A stretch of 64,000 nt of DNA from Bryum argenteum (GCA_037043015.1 CM073325.1:4218501-4282500), one strand, 5' to 3'. Shown: positions 1-12,215, counted from the stretch's first letter. The notes: generated from the letters alone by a model not told the origin. Numbers and translations: made by a program.

Positions 1-123
1 CATAACGTTGATGGCTTGTGATAATTTGATTTATTACTACCGATGCAAAATTTTGGTCATGCCATGTACGTCGAAACTCCTCCTTAAAGTTCAGTTGCTA
101 AATTACATGTTTTGCAACTCCAG

Positions 124-1935
124 GAACAACTCTGCGCTGCGATGTGACTGGAAAGATTCTAATGAAGTGTTTTCTTTCGGGGATGCCGGATTTGAAGCTC
201 GGGCTTAACGACAAGATTGGTTTAGAAAAGGAAGCTCAAGCCAAGGCTCGACCATCAAGAAGGTTGCTCCCCACCTCTGCGTGTTAGTAAATGAATATTT
301 TGTCTTACAAAGCCAGATGTTTTCTTTCAACTTTCATATCTACTCGCGAGGTATTTGGCACTTAGTTATTTTCAATTTTTGCAGTGGGAAGACTATCGAA
401 CTTGATGATGTCACATTCCACCAGTGTGTGAATCTTACGAGATTCAATGCTGAGAAGACAGTCAGTTTTGTTCCCCCCGATGGAGAGTTTGAGCTGATGA
501 AGTAAGTCAACCATACGCTATTGCTTCTAGACACAGTTGTAGCATAGTGTTTCGGAGACCCTGCTTCCAATTAAATGACATCTCATTTGTCTCTTTCGTG
601 ATATACGAAAACAAGATTCCGATGTGCCTTTCTTCCATTGTCCACACATACTAAGCTAAGCATGTTTGGTGACACAGGTATCGGATCACAGAAGGTATCA
701 ATCTCCCATTTCGGGTGCTGCCCAGCATCAAGGAGTTGGGTCGGACTCGAATGGAGGTCAATGTTAAGGTATTGAATAACCCCGTTCCAATGGAAATGAT
801 TTTCGCTTCAAGTCCATTAGAGATAATTCCAGAGTCGATAAGGTAGAGTGCTCTAAAGTAAAGCAGTACCATTAATGGAGCTTGAGGTTTCTTCATCCAC
901 AGCTACATATACATAATACCCTCACAATTCAACAGTACCATGCACTGATAGTGAACATCATAGGGCACCATTTTAGAAATACCTATAAGTCCACCTTCAA
1001 AAATTCAAAAATTGTATAAGTCCACCTCCAAAAATTCAAAAATTGTAGAAGAGTCCAGAATGATGGTTCCACTTTGCCCGTGCACAAAAATTGCTTACTC
1101 TCTTAACTTCGCTACAGAATTCCCATGCTGAAATTTGAGCCATTATTGAGCAGGTTACCAAAATTAGTGTCCAAATTATGTATCCTGACGTATCACAATG
1201 TGTTCCTGCACATGTAGGTCAAGAGTGTCTTCGGGGCCAAAATGTTCGCTCTAGGAGTAGTCGTCAAGGTACCTGTTCCCAAACACACAGCGAAGGCTAG
1301 TTTTCAGGTCACTTCTGGGAGAGCCAAGTATAACGCAGCAACTGACTCCTTAATATGGAAGTAAGCATCTCCCTTTTTTTAACAGGAATTCTGAAGCTTG
1401 CAGTTATATATCAGAACGATCTTTTCTTTAAGTTGAACTATCATTCAGATCTCCCTTTTGATTTCTTGAATTTACTTGGATTTACTTCTGCGCACAGGAT
1501 CAGAAAGTTCCCTGGACAAACTGAATTAACTATGAGTGCTGAAGTGGAGCTCATATCTACTATGGTCGAAAAGAAGTCTTGGACCAGAGCACCTATTCAG
1601 ATGGAGTTTCAGGTTTGTGGCAATTTTCGTACTATAGGACTATTCATTATCATTCAACTGAATATGTTCTTACATATATCCCGATATCTGCCTACTGAAT
1701 ATACTGTTTTTTGAATGACAGGTTCCCATGTTTACTGCTTCCGGTTTACGTGTTCGCTTTCTGAAGGTGAGTTCTTAACTGATGCTCATTTTAGTGTAAT
1801 GAGGTAACAACCTTCAAGCAATTTGCTGACCCGTTTCTTTACTGTTCTTTTCAGGTGTGGGAGAAGAGTGGTTACAGCACTGTTGAATGGGTTCGCTACA
1901 TTACAAGGGCTGGTTCCTATGAAATTCGGTGCTGA
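124..1935 (+). CDS. AP2M: AP-2 complex subunit mu (clathrin adaptor medium chain), 3' part
   Basis: Medium chain of the AP-2 clathrin adaptor, which binds Tyr-based sorting signals on cargo at the plasma membrane during endocytosis. Seven exons are visible: 124-262, 385-501, 678-768, 1218-1360, 1498-1612, 1722-1766 and 1855-1935. All have GT-AG borders and phases that close. Together they encode most of the mu homology domain, with segments such as [55 protein letters not shown] and [20 protein letters not shown], followed by the family-typical end SYEIRC-stop. These segments are close to the plant AP2M protein as I remember it. The N-terminal longin-like domain and first exons lie off the left edge, so the gene is cut by the window and is not truncated in nature. 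Identity is very secure. The first exon starts with two bases that complete a Gly codon from the missing upstream exon. Confidence 0.95.
955..1085 (+). repeat. Dispersed short repeat inside an AP2M intron
   Basis: The stretch begins GGGCACCATTTTAGAAA and contains two copies of an AAAAATTCAAAAATTG block. Related sequence occurs at 19505-19610 on the same strand and at 43330-43455 on the opposite strand, inside a PEX10 intron. It has no coding capacity and its ends are not sharply defined. It is probably a non-autonomous element, family unknown. Confidence 0.5.
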
Positions 1936-2755
1936 TTTAGACCAGTTTCCCATTTGTAGATGTTAAGAATTACAGTTGGTTCACCTTTAATTGTTGCTGT
2001 GTACTGAAGGATATTAGGTTGTGTATTTCGATCATATACTACGGCCCTTTTCTGGGTCTGCATATGTATTGGTAGCCTCTCGCCAGTTGAATGGGTGTGG
2101 TGACTCATGGGTCACTTTTTCAAACGAGACTGCCAATCTGCTAGACATTGGCAGCAAGGTATCTCTGAATGCATGGTTTCTAGTAAAGGTTTTACATGAG
2201 TTTCCTTACGGAACCTCGGTTTCCTTAACAGTACTTGTACCAACATAACGAAATGCAATGCCAAGGCGATCGGAGCCGTCTGTGTACGTTCCAAACAGCT
2301 TCGTGCAAGTCTGCCAGTTCTGTGAAGTTTGACGCAACCCAGTCAGGCAATACGGTACGTAAAGTTAGGTGTCACTCACGAATTTAAGAGAGAAAGGTCA
2401 ACAGGGAGACTTTGAAGGGCTGGTTTGCACTTGGAACTTATTGAAACCTGAAAAACTGAACTCAACTTGCACAGGAAAGTCTAAGGACGAGTTTGTTTCC
2501 TTAGCAAATGCAGCTGAGACGTTGCTTTTCCCATCTTCTTTGCAATGATACCAAGCCCATCTTTTAAGGAAAGGTGGGACTTCGGCAATTTGGTTTTGCT
2601 ATCCCTGGTTTTTCACGAGCACTCTACTTGTTCCCATTGCTACTCTGCATCTCGACAATCTCAGTATTGGTATTCCGATCGCGTCAGCCACTTCAATGTT
2701 AGCTTTGCAACATCTTTGTGCTCATTTAGTCGGTGCAGATTTGCTCCTTTGCCTG
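1936..2755 (+). other. AP2M 3' UTR and downstream flank
   Basis: No gene is seen. The first few hundred bases after the AP2M stop probably form its 3' UTR. Short open frames here have no recognisable similarity. Confidence 0.4.
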
Positions 2756-2759
2756 TTAA

Positions 2760-3089
2760 CCCTTAAACGCCCAAGCAAGCCCAAGGGGCTTGACTCCAAC
2801 AGAATCTTCCCTGTAGCTCTCACTGTACTCAACTTTTCACTTATATTTTGATGTCAAACTAGTCACCTTCTTGTGATGCATTCCAAAGTGAAATTTTACA
2901 ATTCAAATCACAATTTGTATGAATGATTATGTGCTTTGAAAGGATTGTGGTACGTAGGTTGGGGTTGAACATAACCTTGTAGGAGGTTGTAAGCTCATCA
3001 TTGATTGGTCCATTCATGATGCCCTAGTCCAAAAGATGTTGTGATCCAATTTTGGGCTGCCCATTTTAGACCCCATGGGCGTTTAAGGG
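2760..3089 (+). mobile_element. TTAA-flanked MITE with CCCTTAAACGCCC inverted ends (piggyBac-like)
   Basis: A 330 bp element starts CCCTTAAACGCCC and ends GGGCGTTTAAGGG, a 13 bp perfect terminal inverted repeat. It is flanked on both sides by TTAA (2756-2759 and 3090-3093). The exact TTAA target duplication together with termini beginning CCC is the signature of piggyBac-superfamily transposition. There is no transposase frame, so it is non-autonomous. Two relatives lie in tandem at 61739-62434, and other TTAA elements with similar ends lie at 37563-37787 and 63176-63424. Confidence 0.8.
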
Positions 3090-3264
3090 TTAAGCCCACG
3101 GTGACGAAGTACTGTAAATTTGTTTAGAAGGTGGCTTCTTTTATGATTGGACAAATTCTAGCTCTTCTTCGTTGAGGCCCTTTACCCCTAAATTTCTTTG
3201 TGTTTTTTAGAGCTTGAAACCTCAAAACTGCAGTTTTCAACCTCTATGGACTCTTGGAGGTATG

Positions 3265-3292
3265 TAACTTTCTTTTCTTTTCTTTTCTTTTT

Positions 3293-3336
<44 letters not shown>

Positions 3337-4010
3337 ACTTCCAACGGTAAGATCTTGTACTTAACCCGATTTGTAGGTATTGTTTCAAAAGTTGACCGTT
3401 GGATGTTTATCATTTGTGAGATCGTAACGTTCAAAGTTGCATGAAAAGAATTTTTGGGCATTGCACGTACTGTGTGTTCTTCATGGTGCAAAGGGTAAGT
3501 TGATAATTGTTACCTCTAGACGGTTTGTTCATATTTCTTTCTATGTAGGTAACTAAGTTGAGTATGGGCATGCAAAAAATTAGAGTTTCCCCATGTTCTT
3601 AAGGCGAAAACTAAATTGTTTCTTACGGGGAGGTCAAAATGTGCAAAATTGGCAAACTCAATATTGTGGATTGACAAATTTGAATGTGAGGAAAAGTGAA
3701 TGGTGGATAATGCCTTTATGAATTTGTGATTTTTAAGTGAAATTATTCTTAAAAATCTCCAAGCTCTCATTTTTTGACAACTTTTGAAAGATATAATTCA
3801 GAAATTAATAAAAACTATGAAGATTGTTTTTGTAATTTTTGGAGGGTGCCCTTGTAGAACTAGTAAGCTTTTTGACTTGGGTCACTTTGGAGTTTGAGTA
3901 GTGACTTGGTTTTGAACAAATTTTAAAAATAATGAATAAAAATTAAAAATTTAAAAAATAAAATAAAAAATCAAATTGCCCCATCTCGGATTGCATCCCG
4001 AGAATTGCCC
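3265..4010 (-). repeat. Poly-T tract followed by a copy of a long dispersed repeat
   Basis: A pyrimidine run at 3269-3335 ends in about 40 uninterrupted T. The next stretch, about 3400-4010, reads on the minus strand as a diverged copy of 16500-17190. Both share the block around AAGGGCA...AAAAACAA and the segment with a Met-rich GCAAAGGG end. No coding signal is seen. Confidence 0.5.
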
Positions 4011-4140
4011 AAGAAGATTCAAAAACTCTATTTTTGACTTTGTAATATGTTTCACACACATACTTTGTTGAAATCATAGTTGCTTTTGGACATTGCTATT
4101 GTGCTCCTTTCTTTTTCGGTTACTTCTTCGTAAGCACCTC

Positions 4141-4880
4141 TAACTTACTCTGTTTGGCCTTTGAGATGCTTTGTTTGCCTTTGAGGTACTCTTATTTGGC
4201 CTTTGAGATGCTTTGCTTGCCTTTGACATGCTTTGTTTGCCTTTGACACGCTTTGTTTGCCTTTGACACGCTTTGTTTACCTTTGAGATACATTGATTTG
4301 GCGTTTGAGATGTTCTTGTTTGATTCGGCCTTTGACATGCTCTCTTTGCCTTTGAGATACTCTCATTTGGCGTTTGAGATACTCTGATTTGGCCTTTGAC
4401 ATGCTTTGTTTGCATGTTTGCCTTTGAGATACTCTGATTTGGCGTTTGAGATGCTCTTGTTTGATTTGGCCTTTGAGATGCTTTGTTTGCATTTGAGATA
4501 CTCTGAGTTGGCGTTTGAGATGCTCTCTTTGATGGCCTTTGACATGCTCGGTTTGCCATTGAGATACTCTGATTTGGCATTTGAGATGCTCATGTTTGAT
4601 TTGGCCTTTGAGATACTTTGTTTGCCTTTGAGATACTCATAGTTGGCGTTTGAGATGCTCTGTTTGATTTGGCCTTTGACATGCTCGGTTTGCCTTTGAG
4701 ATACTCTGATTTGGCGTGAGATGCTCTGTTTGCCTTTGAGATGCTATGTTTGCCTTTGAGATACTTTGTTTGGCCTTTGAGATGCTGTGTTTGCCTTTGA
4801 GATACTTTGTTTGGCCTGTGAAATGCTATGTTTGGCCTTTGAGTTACTCTTGGTGGCCTTTGAGGTACTCTTGTTATACT
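4141..4880. repeat. Minisatellite of about 20 bp units (GCCTTTGAGATRCT family)
   Basis: Roughly 740 bp consist of head-to-tail variants of a core of about 20 bp, such as TTTGCCTTTGAGATACTCT and TTTGGCGTTTGAGATGCTC. Units alternate GATAC/GATGC and GCC/GCG, which gives a higher-order pattern of about 40 bp in places. The minus strand is open in more than one frame and reads as Ser-Gln-Arg-Pro-Asn / Ser-Ile-Ser-Lys-Ala-Asn repeats. This follows from the repeat unit and gives no support for a gene. Confidence 0.85.
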
Positions 4881-5357
4881 TTTGAGCATTGTTAGAGTAC
4901 ATGATAGTAGCATATATGACGTGATCAATTAGGTGAAATGAAGCTCTTGAAATGTCAATAAATATCGACAACTCTTAAAAATATCCAATTTCTTAACAAA
5001 TCTACTACAATTTAGCAAATAATTAATGAAGGATTCTCAAAAGCTTTGTCAATTGCTTTCATGTACCACCCTTAGCCATATATAACATGATGGTTGTTTT
5101 CTCTTCTTAAGGACCTAAAAAGATATAATCTCACCAAAGTTATACATAGAATCCACAAAAATACAATATTACCAAATTGTTGAGAATCCACAAACATATG
5201 ATTCTACCATCATTGTACATTTGAATTCACAATAGAACCGCACCTGATTGTTTCAAATCTACACATTTAAAATACATGTCTTATTGCTTGTACGTTCCAT
5301 GCTTGTGAGTATTATTGTAATTCACAAGAAGCTCACAAATTTGCTTTACACTACAAA

Positions 5358-5455
5358 CTTGGTCCCTTCTTGTACTAAGCAATTCTTGGTCCCTTCTTGT
5401 ACTAAGCAATTCTTGGTCCCTTCTTGTACTAAGCAATTCTTGGTCCCTTCTTATA
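5358..5455. repeat. 27 bp tandem repeat, 3.6 copies
   Basis: The unit CTTGGTCCCTTCTTGTACT plus AAGCAATT is repeated exactly at 5358, 5385 and 5412, with a partial fourth copy from 5439. The flanks are AT-rich and non-coding. Confidence 0.9.
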
Positions 5456-5632
5456 ATGGTTGAACAAATTCCTCCAAACACATTAAATTTGAAAATGTGG
5501 AAAATACTAATAATTCTTTTGTCTAAGGACAACAATATTGACCTATGGCTGCTCATAACAAGGTCCACTAAATTCAAAAGAAGAGAAGGTACAAAATTGC
5601 AACATCCCCTCCTTCAATTTATACCTAATTAA

Positions 5633-6024
5633 CCCCTAAAGGCCTAAACAATGTGAAATGAGCTTTTATTGTTTCGAGTAGCCTAGATGAAAGGGATTGA
5701 ATAATAGTTTTGCCAAAGACTTTCAGTGGATGTTTGCTATACTACAAGGTTTGTGTATGAGGATTTGCAAAGTCAAATTTCATACTAAAAAAAGTTTTAG
5801 CGCAAATTTTAGGTTTCAAGCCCAATTAGGGCAACGATTTAATAATATTTTTTTATTTTTTATTTTTTTAGAAATATGTTAGTAATGATACTATTGCCAA
5901 TACTTTCAAAAAAGACCCAAATTCAAGGTCTTACCCCTTTTACAAGAGCAACCTTTAAAATGAACACTAAAATTTGAGCTCAAGCATGCAAATCGACCCA
6001 CTCAAGACCACCTCGGCGTTGAAG
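5633..6024. repeat. Dispersed repeat, possibly an eroded TTAA element
   Basis: TTAA at 5629-5632 is followed by CCCCTAAAGGCC, and a weak complementary end precedes TTAA at 6027-6030. About 5660-5960 resembles 16520-16830 in the same orientation (shared CCTAGATGAAAG-like and TTTTACAAG-GCAA blocks). The boundaries are uncertain. Confidence 0.4.
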
Positions 6025-6499
6025 AGTTAAATTGCATGTACCAAAGTTGTGGCACAACTCCACTCTTGTTGCAACATTTGTAAGAGTCCAAGCCCATTAC
6101 ATGATTATTCCATGATCCAACTTGTAACACAAGACATTCTTAAATCATATATCATCACCCACTTTTTATTTGTAACATTTTTAAGGAGGACATGATGACA
6201 CTCGGACGAAGGTAGTGATGAGGAATGTATGTGCTGCCCCTGCATGAGCGCCACTCATTGGCAAGAAAATGAGGAGTTTGTCATTATAACATTTTTATCA
6301 TGATGGCCAAGGTCTCATCACATCAAGGTAGAAAAAAGTGGGAACTTTGAGTGTTTGTTTGAGAAGGTAATCTAGATACAATAGATTTTAAGTTCAAAAA
6401 TATATTTAAGGGTTTTAGGATATTGTTACTTGAATTCTAAAAAGTTAAAACTAAACCCTAATATAAACCCAAAAAAATCCTTGTTTTTGTCCAACCCAA

Positions 6500-8682
6500 A
6501 AAATTGGGTAAACCTGTAGACGTTGGAATGTAACCGCCCATCGTGGAGGCATCTATCGCGGGCCGGGCAGGGGGAACTAGTCGAGGCTTTACCCTGCCGT
6601 CGCGTGCCGCCCCGTGCCGCGACGCGCCGTGCCAGGGCGGCGCGGCACGGCATATCAGCCTGCAGCTCGGAAATTGTACCACGAGGAAGGGAAGGGAAGA
6701 GAAGACGGATGGTGTAGTTGCGTTTTTGTTGTTGAAGTTGTTGTTGTTGCTCATTCCACAGCGTCCAGCTGAAATTGCGCGCCCCCTGACGAAGCAATCT
6801 CGAGCTTTTTCAATAGCCGTTTCGATACATTCTAGGTTTCGAATCCGTCGCAGAGATTTGGAAATGGGAGAGGTTGCTGGTGGCGCCGGGGTTGTGGTAT
6901 GGCGATGCTGGACGTGACAACGGCCATGGCCGCATAGTACCAGCCGCAAATTGAATGATATTCTAGCGAATGAGCTTTTCTAGTCAAGGTTAGGCTGTAG
7001 TGGTTTGGCGCGAGGGACACTGTGAGGCCGGTTTGGCTAGTTGAGTTGAGTATGTTAGATTAGGAGAGAGAGAAAGGCGGAGTTGAAGAGGTGGATTAAT
7101 ACAGGTGAGACAGAGAGGGAGGTTGTTCGGATATGTGGATCGGATTTTCTGAGGGTTACAAGTACGTTGTTGCTTTTGTGGTGAAGCCTCGCGGTACTAT
7201 AGCATTGACAACCGCAGGAGAAGGTGTTCCGTTTGTTCGATTGTCGGAATTTCAGTCCCGAGCTTATTAATGTTCAGAAGTGACTTTGTCGTGAGCATTC
7301 GTCACGATAATAAGTGCGTCGAGGCAGCAGCACATGTTGCGTGGCTAGTGTGGAGTTGCAAGGCAGTGGGAGGAGGCAGTGAAAAGTACCGCTTGTTATC
7401 GGCTATTGTTGTTTTCCGGAAGAAAGCTGAAATGCGAGTGATGCGAGTAGGGCGAACCTTCGACAGAGCAGTGTGGCTGGCCAAGCGTGGCGGAGAGTGC
7501 CAGAAATTGGATCCAGAAACTATGGCCGGCATTCAACCTAGAAGTTTGAGATGTTGCGTCTTGTAGTACACACCCGCTTCCCCGTCATTTAAAGAGGTGA
7601 GCTTCTGACCTGGTGAAATTCCTCGCCGTTGTACACTCCGCACATCTAAGCAGCTGGAAGAATATTCGAACTTTGCTTTGACCACGCCGTAGGTACTAGT
7701 GATTGACATGTTGAATCTGTCGTTAAAGTGTATACAAGCTGTTCAATCCTCAGCTGAAAGGCTAAAGAAACTGTCATGCTGCTTTTCATCTTTAGTAGTT
7801 GATGGACTCGATCAGAAAAGAACTGCAGGCGCATGACAGTGACTCAACTTTCAAAGTGTAAATTCAGTCAACGAATCATCTTTTGAAAAGGTTGAAGCAG
7901 CCGAATTTGGATGACATAAACTGGTCTTAATAGAATCTCAGAGGTGATGAATTTCGAATGAGCCACTTGATTAAATCCTATCGTTGAAGTCCTGTAACTG
8001 CTTTTGGGACTGGGTGCAAGCGAAAGCTCTGAATTTCGTTCCTGCGAATGATTGTAAACCAAAGTCTCGATCCTTGGACTAGTTCAATGGTGAACGAGAT
8101 CGCGGGAACATCGTACTGCAAATTGAGCTACTTGAGCTAGATAATGTCTTTGGATTCGCCAGGGCCTTATTGAGTTTGGTCCCGGTTGCAGAAAAGGGCA
8201 CGAGGAACTTCGGTTGAGCTGGAGAATAAGACTGTAATGATCGTTGGGGACAGCAGGAGACGTCGCAGGAGGGAGCAGGATGCGAGATTCTCATTTCTGC
8301 GAGATGCGGTGGTACTCAGAGATCTCGACTGCTGCGTTTTGTGAATCTTTAGACCTGGTATGTCTGCTTCTGGATATGATATCAACCACTTTTCCACCAC
8401 TTTTCCACCAGGGTTAGAAAGTTGTCTGAGCCACCATCCGTGTGTGAGATGTTTTGTTTAGATGCAGGCTTCGTACATTGCACAGGTTTACTTCAATGAG
8501 AACTGTTTATCTTGTTATTAGTTAACTGTTATAGAAGGCTTGTTATTGTTTGGTCGTTAAAGTCAGTGCATTATAGGATATTGTCACTGAAGAAGTTCAT
8601 ATTAGCTTGTGGTTCTTAGGCTTTTGATTACGGGGTTGATCGCTGGCTGCGGTTAAGAATGTAAATTGCCTCTGGACTGCAG
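6500..8682 (+). other. GC-rich block and probable promoter/leader of the methyltransferase-ACT gene
   Basis: About 6530-6900 is much more GC-rich than its surroundings and includes a self-complementary GCCGTGCC...GGCACGGC stretch. Long open frames exist on both strands here, but they overlap each other, show no family similarity and are best explained by GC content. The block probably marks the transcription start region and 5' leader of the gene whose recognisable exons begin near 8683. A first coding exon for that gene must lie in or near this stretch and was not identified. Confidence 0.4.
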
Positions 8683-11600
8683 CGGCGGATCCTCCTACAG
8701 AAGCGGCAGACTTTTGGGAGGGGTAGTCGAAGACCCCCATTGCTCGAGCCTGCTAGTGCAGAATTTATTTCTGCTTTGGCGGCTGGGATCAAATCACGTC
8801 ATACTCTGCAAGTAGGATGTGGACTGTCTACTCTCACGCTTGCTGCAGGTAGAATACGGTAGTCCTCTGCTGATTTTTTTTTTTTTTTTTCCCTTTCATC
8901 CTTTAGTCGAAACGCTCTGCATTACTTTGATCATGGTAAACATCTTCTATACTCAATCAAATGCAGAAGCAAGCATGTCCTAATCTGTGCTCGCGGCTGC
9001 TGCAGCTGCGCGAGCCACCGACGGCTGCTTGTTGTCTGTGCATTATGAACCGGAGAAGCAAGATGTAATCCGATATTTCCTCAAGGAACTGGGTCTAGTT
9101 GATTATGTGAAATTTTTCACTGAAGACCCCTCGACCTTTATTCCTAATAGAGAAGGTAACCTTTGTAGCATTGTGTTCGTATATGACTTTATTTTGTTTA
9201 CGTACGAAGTTTGATATATGGACGGTGCTCCCTTGGAATCTGACCTCGAAGGTGGGCCACAGGACTGGAATTTGTGTTATTCTCAGGGCAGCCTGAACGT
9301 TATATTGAACTTTTTGACCTTCTGAAGCTGAAGAAAGGAGCCATTGTGGTGGCTGATAATGCGCTCGACGACACTACTAATGATTACATTCGACATGTAC
9401 GTCGGCAACCCGGGGTTGATTCTTCAACCCTGCCTCTCAGTCGAGGCATCGAAGTAACCAAGATAATCACTTGGGAGTCGTTTAACAGAGGGTACGTGAA
9501 GTATTATCTACTGCAAGTCTTATTGTACTCAGTCAAGTTTCATGTCTTCACTTTCATCCAGACTACTGTCTCCAACCTATCATATCAAACGGGTCGGCGT
9601 AGGTAAGATAGGTTCAAGCCGGCTTAGCTGAGATCTCTAACTAGTATAGAGCTGAGAGTGTATGTCACTCCTTCACTGGTTACAACAGGAGATTGCGTGC
9701 AGAGTTTGAGCAAACTCAAAGAATCTTGAGTGACTATTTATCACGTTTTCTTTATTTCGTTTCCTGGTGTAGGAGAAAGAAATTTGATGGAATCGACGAG
9801 CTTTATAATGACAAAGGCTACATGCGCCGACCTGGTCAAGATGATGCACTTATGCCGGCATCATGTAGCAGCCCTCGCCTCTCGACACATACCGGTGACG
9901 CCTCTTCGCAATACTCCGACTTCGATGAAGACACGGACCACTACGAACGTGAGTCGGTGAAAGCTGAAAAGCTAGAGAGCAGCAAGGAAAGTCCTGTACA
10001 CAACGACGAGAACCATAATAGTGGAAGTGTTGCGCTTGAGGTTGCGGATTCGGACAACTTGGAAACGTTACAACATGGTGAGTCACACAAAGCATGTCAA
10101 TATCTTTCCTTACTCAAGACTGCAAGCTCATGTTCTGAAGTCGTCGCATACTTCATCCCAGCCTCAAACCCCTATATGATCCTTAGCAAGTTTACTACAC
10201 ATTTTTCACCTAACATTGTTCTCAACACCTCCAAGATGATATCCTAGAGTACCCTGCAATTTGTCGACCATGTGGGAAGTTTATAAGTAACTTCGAAAAA
10301 CCGCACGCAGAGGTCATTGAGCAGCAGTTCAAGTCAATTCAGAGTCTCGCTGAGCAATGGCGGATGCAGCTAGCTGCACTTCATGGTGGAAGTTCTGGCA
10401 CTTCATTTTCATCCGCGGAAGAACATAGGTCTGTGCCTCCAGACGCGGTGCATGAAGAAACAATCTCACATTTCAATGAGTTTTCTGTGGCCTCATCGCA
10501 CCAAGAAGCTTCACGAGACTTCGGTCCCGAAAGTCCGCAAAAGGTTTGCAATCTTATCTTTTGTTGAGCTTTTAAATTTGTAATTTTGCTTCATGAATCT
10601 GTTGCAACTGCGTATTTGGTCACGACGACTTTCAATCCTGAACGAGGTTGTTGACCCACTATTTGTGCACGGATCGCATGGGTGATGATTTTGATAAGCG
10701 TTGAAACGGTTGGAAGAGTTCTGTAGGTCTGTGATTTTCATGATTGATCATCATATTAGGCAGATATAAAAATGAAATTGATTAGTTCTCTTTCACCATC
10801 TTGTTATCTTAGATAGGACCCCTTACCTCAACTTCTGGTTACTACACTACTTTTAGAAAGTAGTGTATTATGCTTGATCCCACCCGATTAGGCCTTCGTG
10901 TATTACAATATCAGCTGATGGTGATCGTGCTGCGAAAGGAATTCTCATACTCGACCTGTTGACTACTAATGAATCTCATACTTATCAATACACTGGATAG
11001 AACGACCAGTCATTCAAGTGAAGTGCTTTTATGGGTTTCGATTCGAATATACCTCGGTCTTCATTGTGCGATTCTCTCGCATCTAATCGGACCTCTGTGG
11101 TAAATACATGATCAGGTCATTGATCTTGAAGACTTTGCTACAAGACTCCACTGGCATTTGCCTGTAAGTCTTCTAGTAAACCTGTATCTTAATTATCTAG
11201 TATTCTGACCCTTTTGAAGATTACTTTACTTATCCTAATATTCACCTCTAAACCGTCGAATCAACACTGTCGAGTGGATTTCATCATCAGTATGATTCAC
11301 TTAAGGACTGATCCTCTGAATGAGCATGTCGTCTTGTTGTATGACTCATGCAATTTTTCCCACTCTCTCGTCAATTGAGCCTCTGGAGCCTTTCAGATTC
11401 TACACTTGGTCTGTTAGTAACTGATGAATGATAATAGTATCTGGTCTGTTGCAATAGGATTACAGTTCTGGTTATAGTAGAGAAATCCTGATATTCAATG
11501 TAGTTTTGATGTGGTCGTTTCGTACAGTTACTAAGTTTCAGATGACCTTGTTCGACATTTTTGCAGATGGACCTGGAAAACAACGGTGCCTCCTTACCTT

Positions 11601-12215
11601 CAAGTGACGCTTCTATAGCAGAGAAAGTTGCACCGGAACCTCTTGAGTCGTCTGAAGCTGTCGTCCCTTTTGAAGACGCCATTACTCACTTCGAAGAGCC
11701 CGACTTTCAGGTCCATTTTCAGATTGAAAATGGACAAACGGAGGTGACAGTTGAGGGAGTTGATCAAGACAATCTGCTCTTTGACCTCACGCTTGCTTTT
11801 AACGACAGCGGCGTCAGGTCCGCACACACACTCCGTAATTTGCATGTTGTTATAGGACCATCGCCTTCGGTTGTGTATCTAACGCAAGATTCATAATTGA
11901 GTTCTTTAAGACAGTTTTAGTTGTAGTAAACAAGTAGTTGTAGTAAACAAGTAGTAAACATGTTCTGAAAGATCCCTCTTTTTTTCTAATGATTGTTATG
12001 CAGGTGACTTGCTATGGATGCTGTTCCCTTACAATTGCGTGTGATTTGAGTGCAGTGTCAAGAGGGCCAAGATTGCAACGCTAGAAACACATGTAGTCGA
12101 CGTCTTCTACGTGGTGGATGTGGGAACAAAAGGACCACTGTCACAGTCTCGAGAAGAAGAGGTCCGAAGACGAATTCTGGAGCGCTTGGCAGAGCGTCGC
12201 AAATCAAGTGATTGA
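8683..12215 (+). CDS. Class I SAM-dependent methyltransferase-like protein with C-terminal ACT domain; 5' end unresolved
   Basis: Exons: about 8683-8848, 9006-9155, 9263-9491, 9773-10077, 10236-10543, 11116-11163, 11567-11817 and 12056-12215. Phases close throughout and the last exon ends in TGA. The first three give a Rossmann methyltransferase core: FISALAAG, the SAM-binding strand LQVGCGLSTLTLAAAARA, acidic YEPEKQ, then FVLFSGQPERYIELFD and GAIVVADNALDD, as in O-methyltransferase-like proteins. A low-complexity acidic linker and a CRPC segment follow. The last two exons encode an ACT domain (TEVTVEGVDQDNLLFDLTLA, then AKIATLETHVVDVFYVVD) close to GlnD/ACR-type ACT repeats, ending in a basic helix. 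Reaction and ligand cannot be assigned. The start codon is not located, and the 11567 exon opens with ATG, so two adjacent genes remain an alternative. Confidence 0.7.

Noticed and set aside
4140-4580. Minus-strand frame of 146 codons with Ser-Lys-Gln-Arg-Pro repeats
   Set aside because: It is the translation of a non-coding minisatellite whose unit happens to lack stops in several frames.
6458-6949. Minus-strand open frame of 163 codons in the GC-rich block
   Set aside because: It overlaps plus-strand frames of similar length, shows no domain, and its length follows from high GC. Composition is a sufficient explanation.
9693-9772. Extra coding sequence upstream of 9773 in the same open frame
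   Set aside because: Splicing 9491 to 9773 completes a Gly codon and keeps the conserved flow. The preceding 80 bases end in a good acceptor and look intronic.
10364-10583. Separate small genes within the methyltransferase-ACT region
   Set aside because: The frames are parts of exon 10236-10543, which joins its neighbours in phase.
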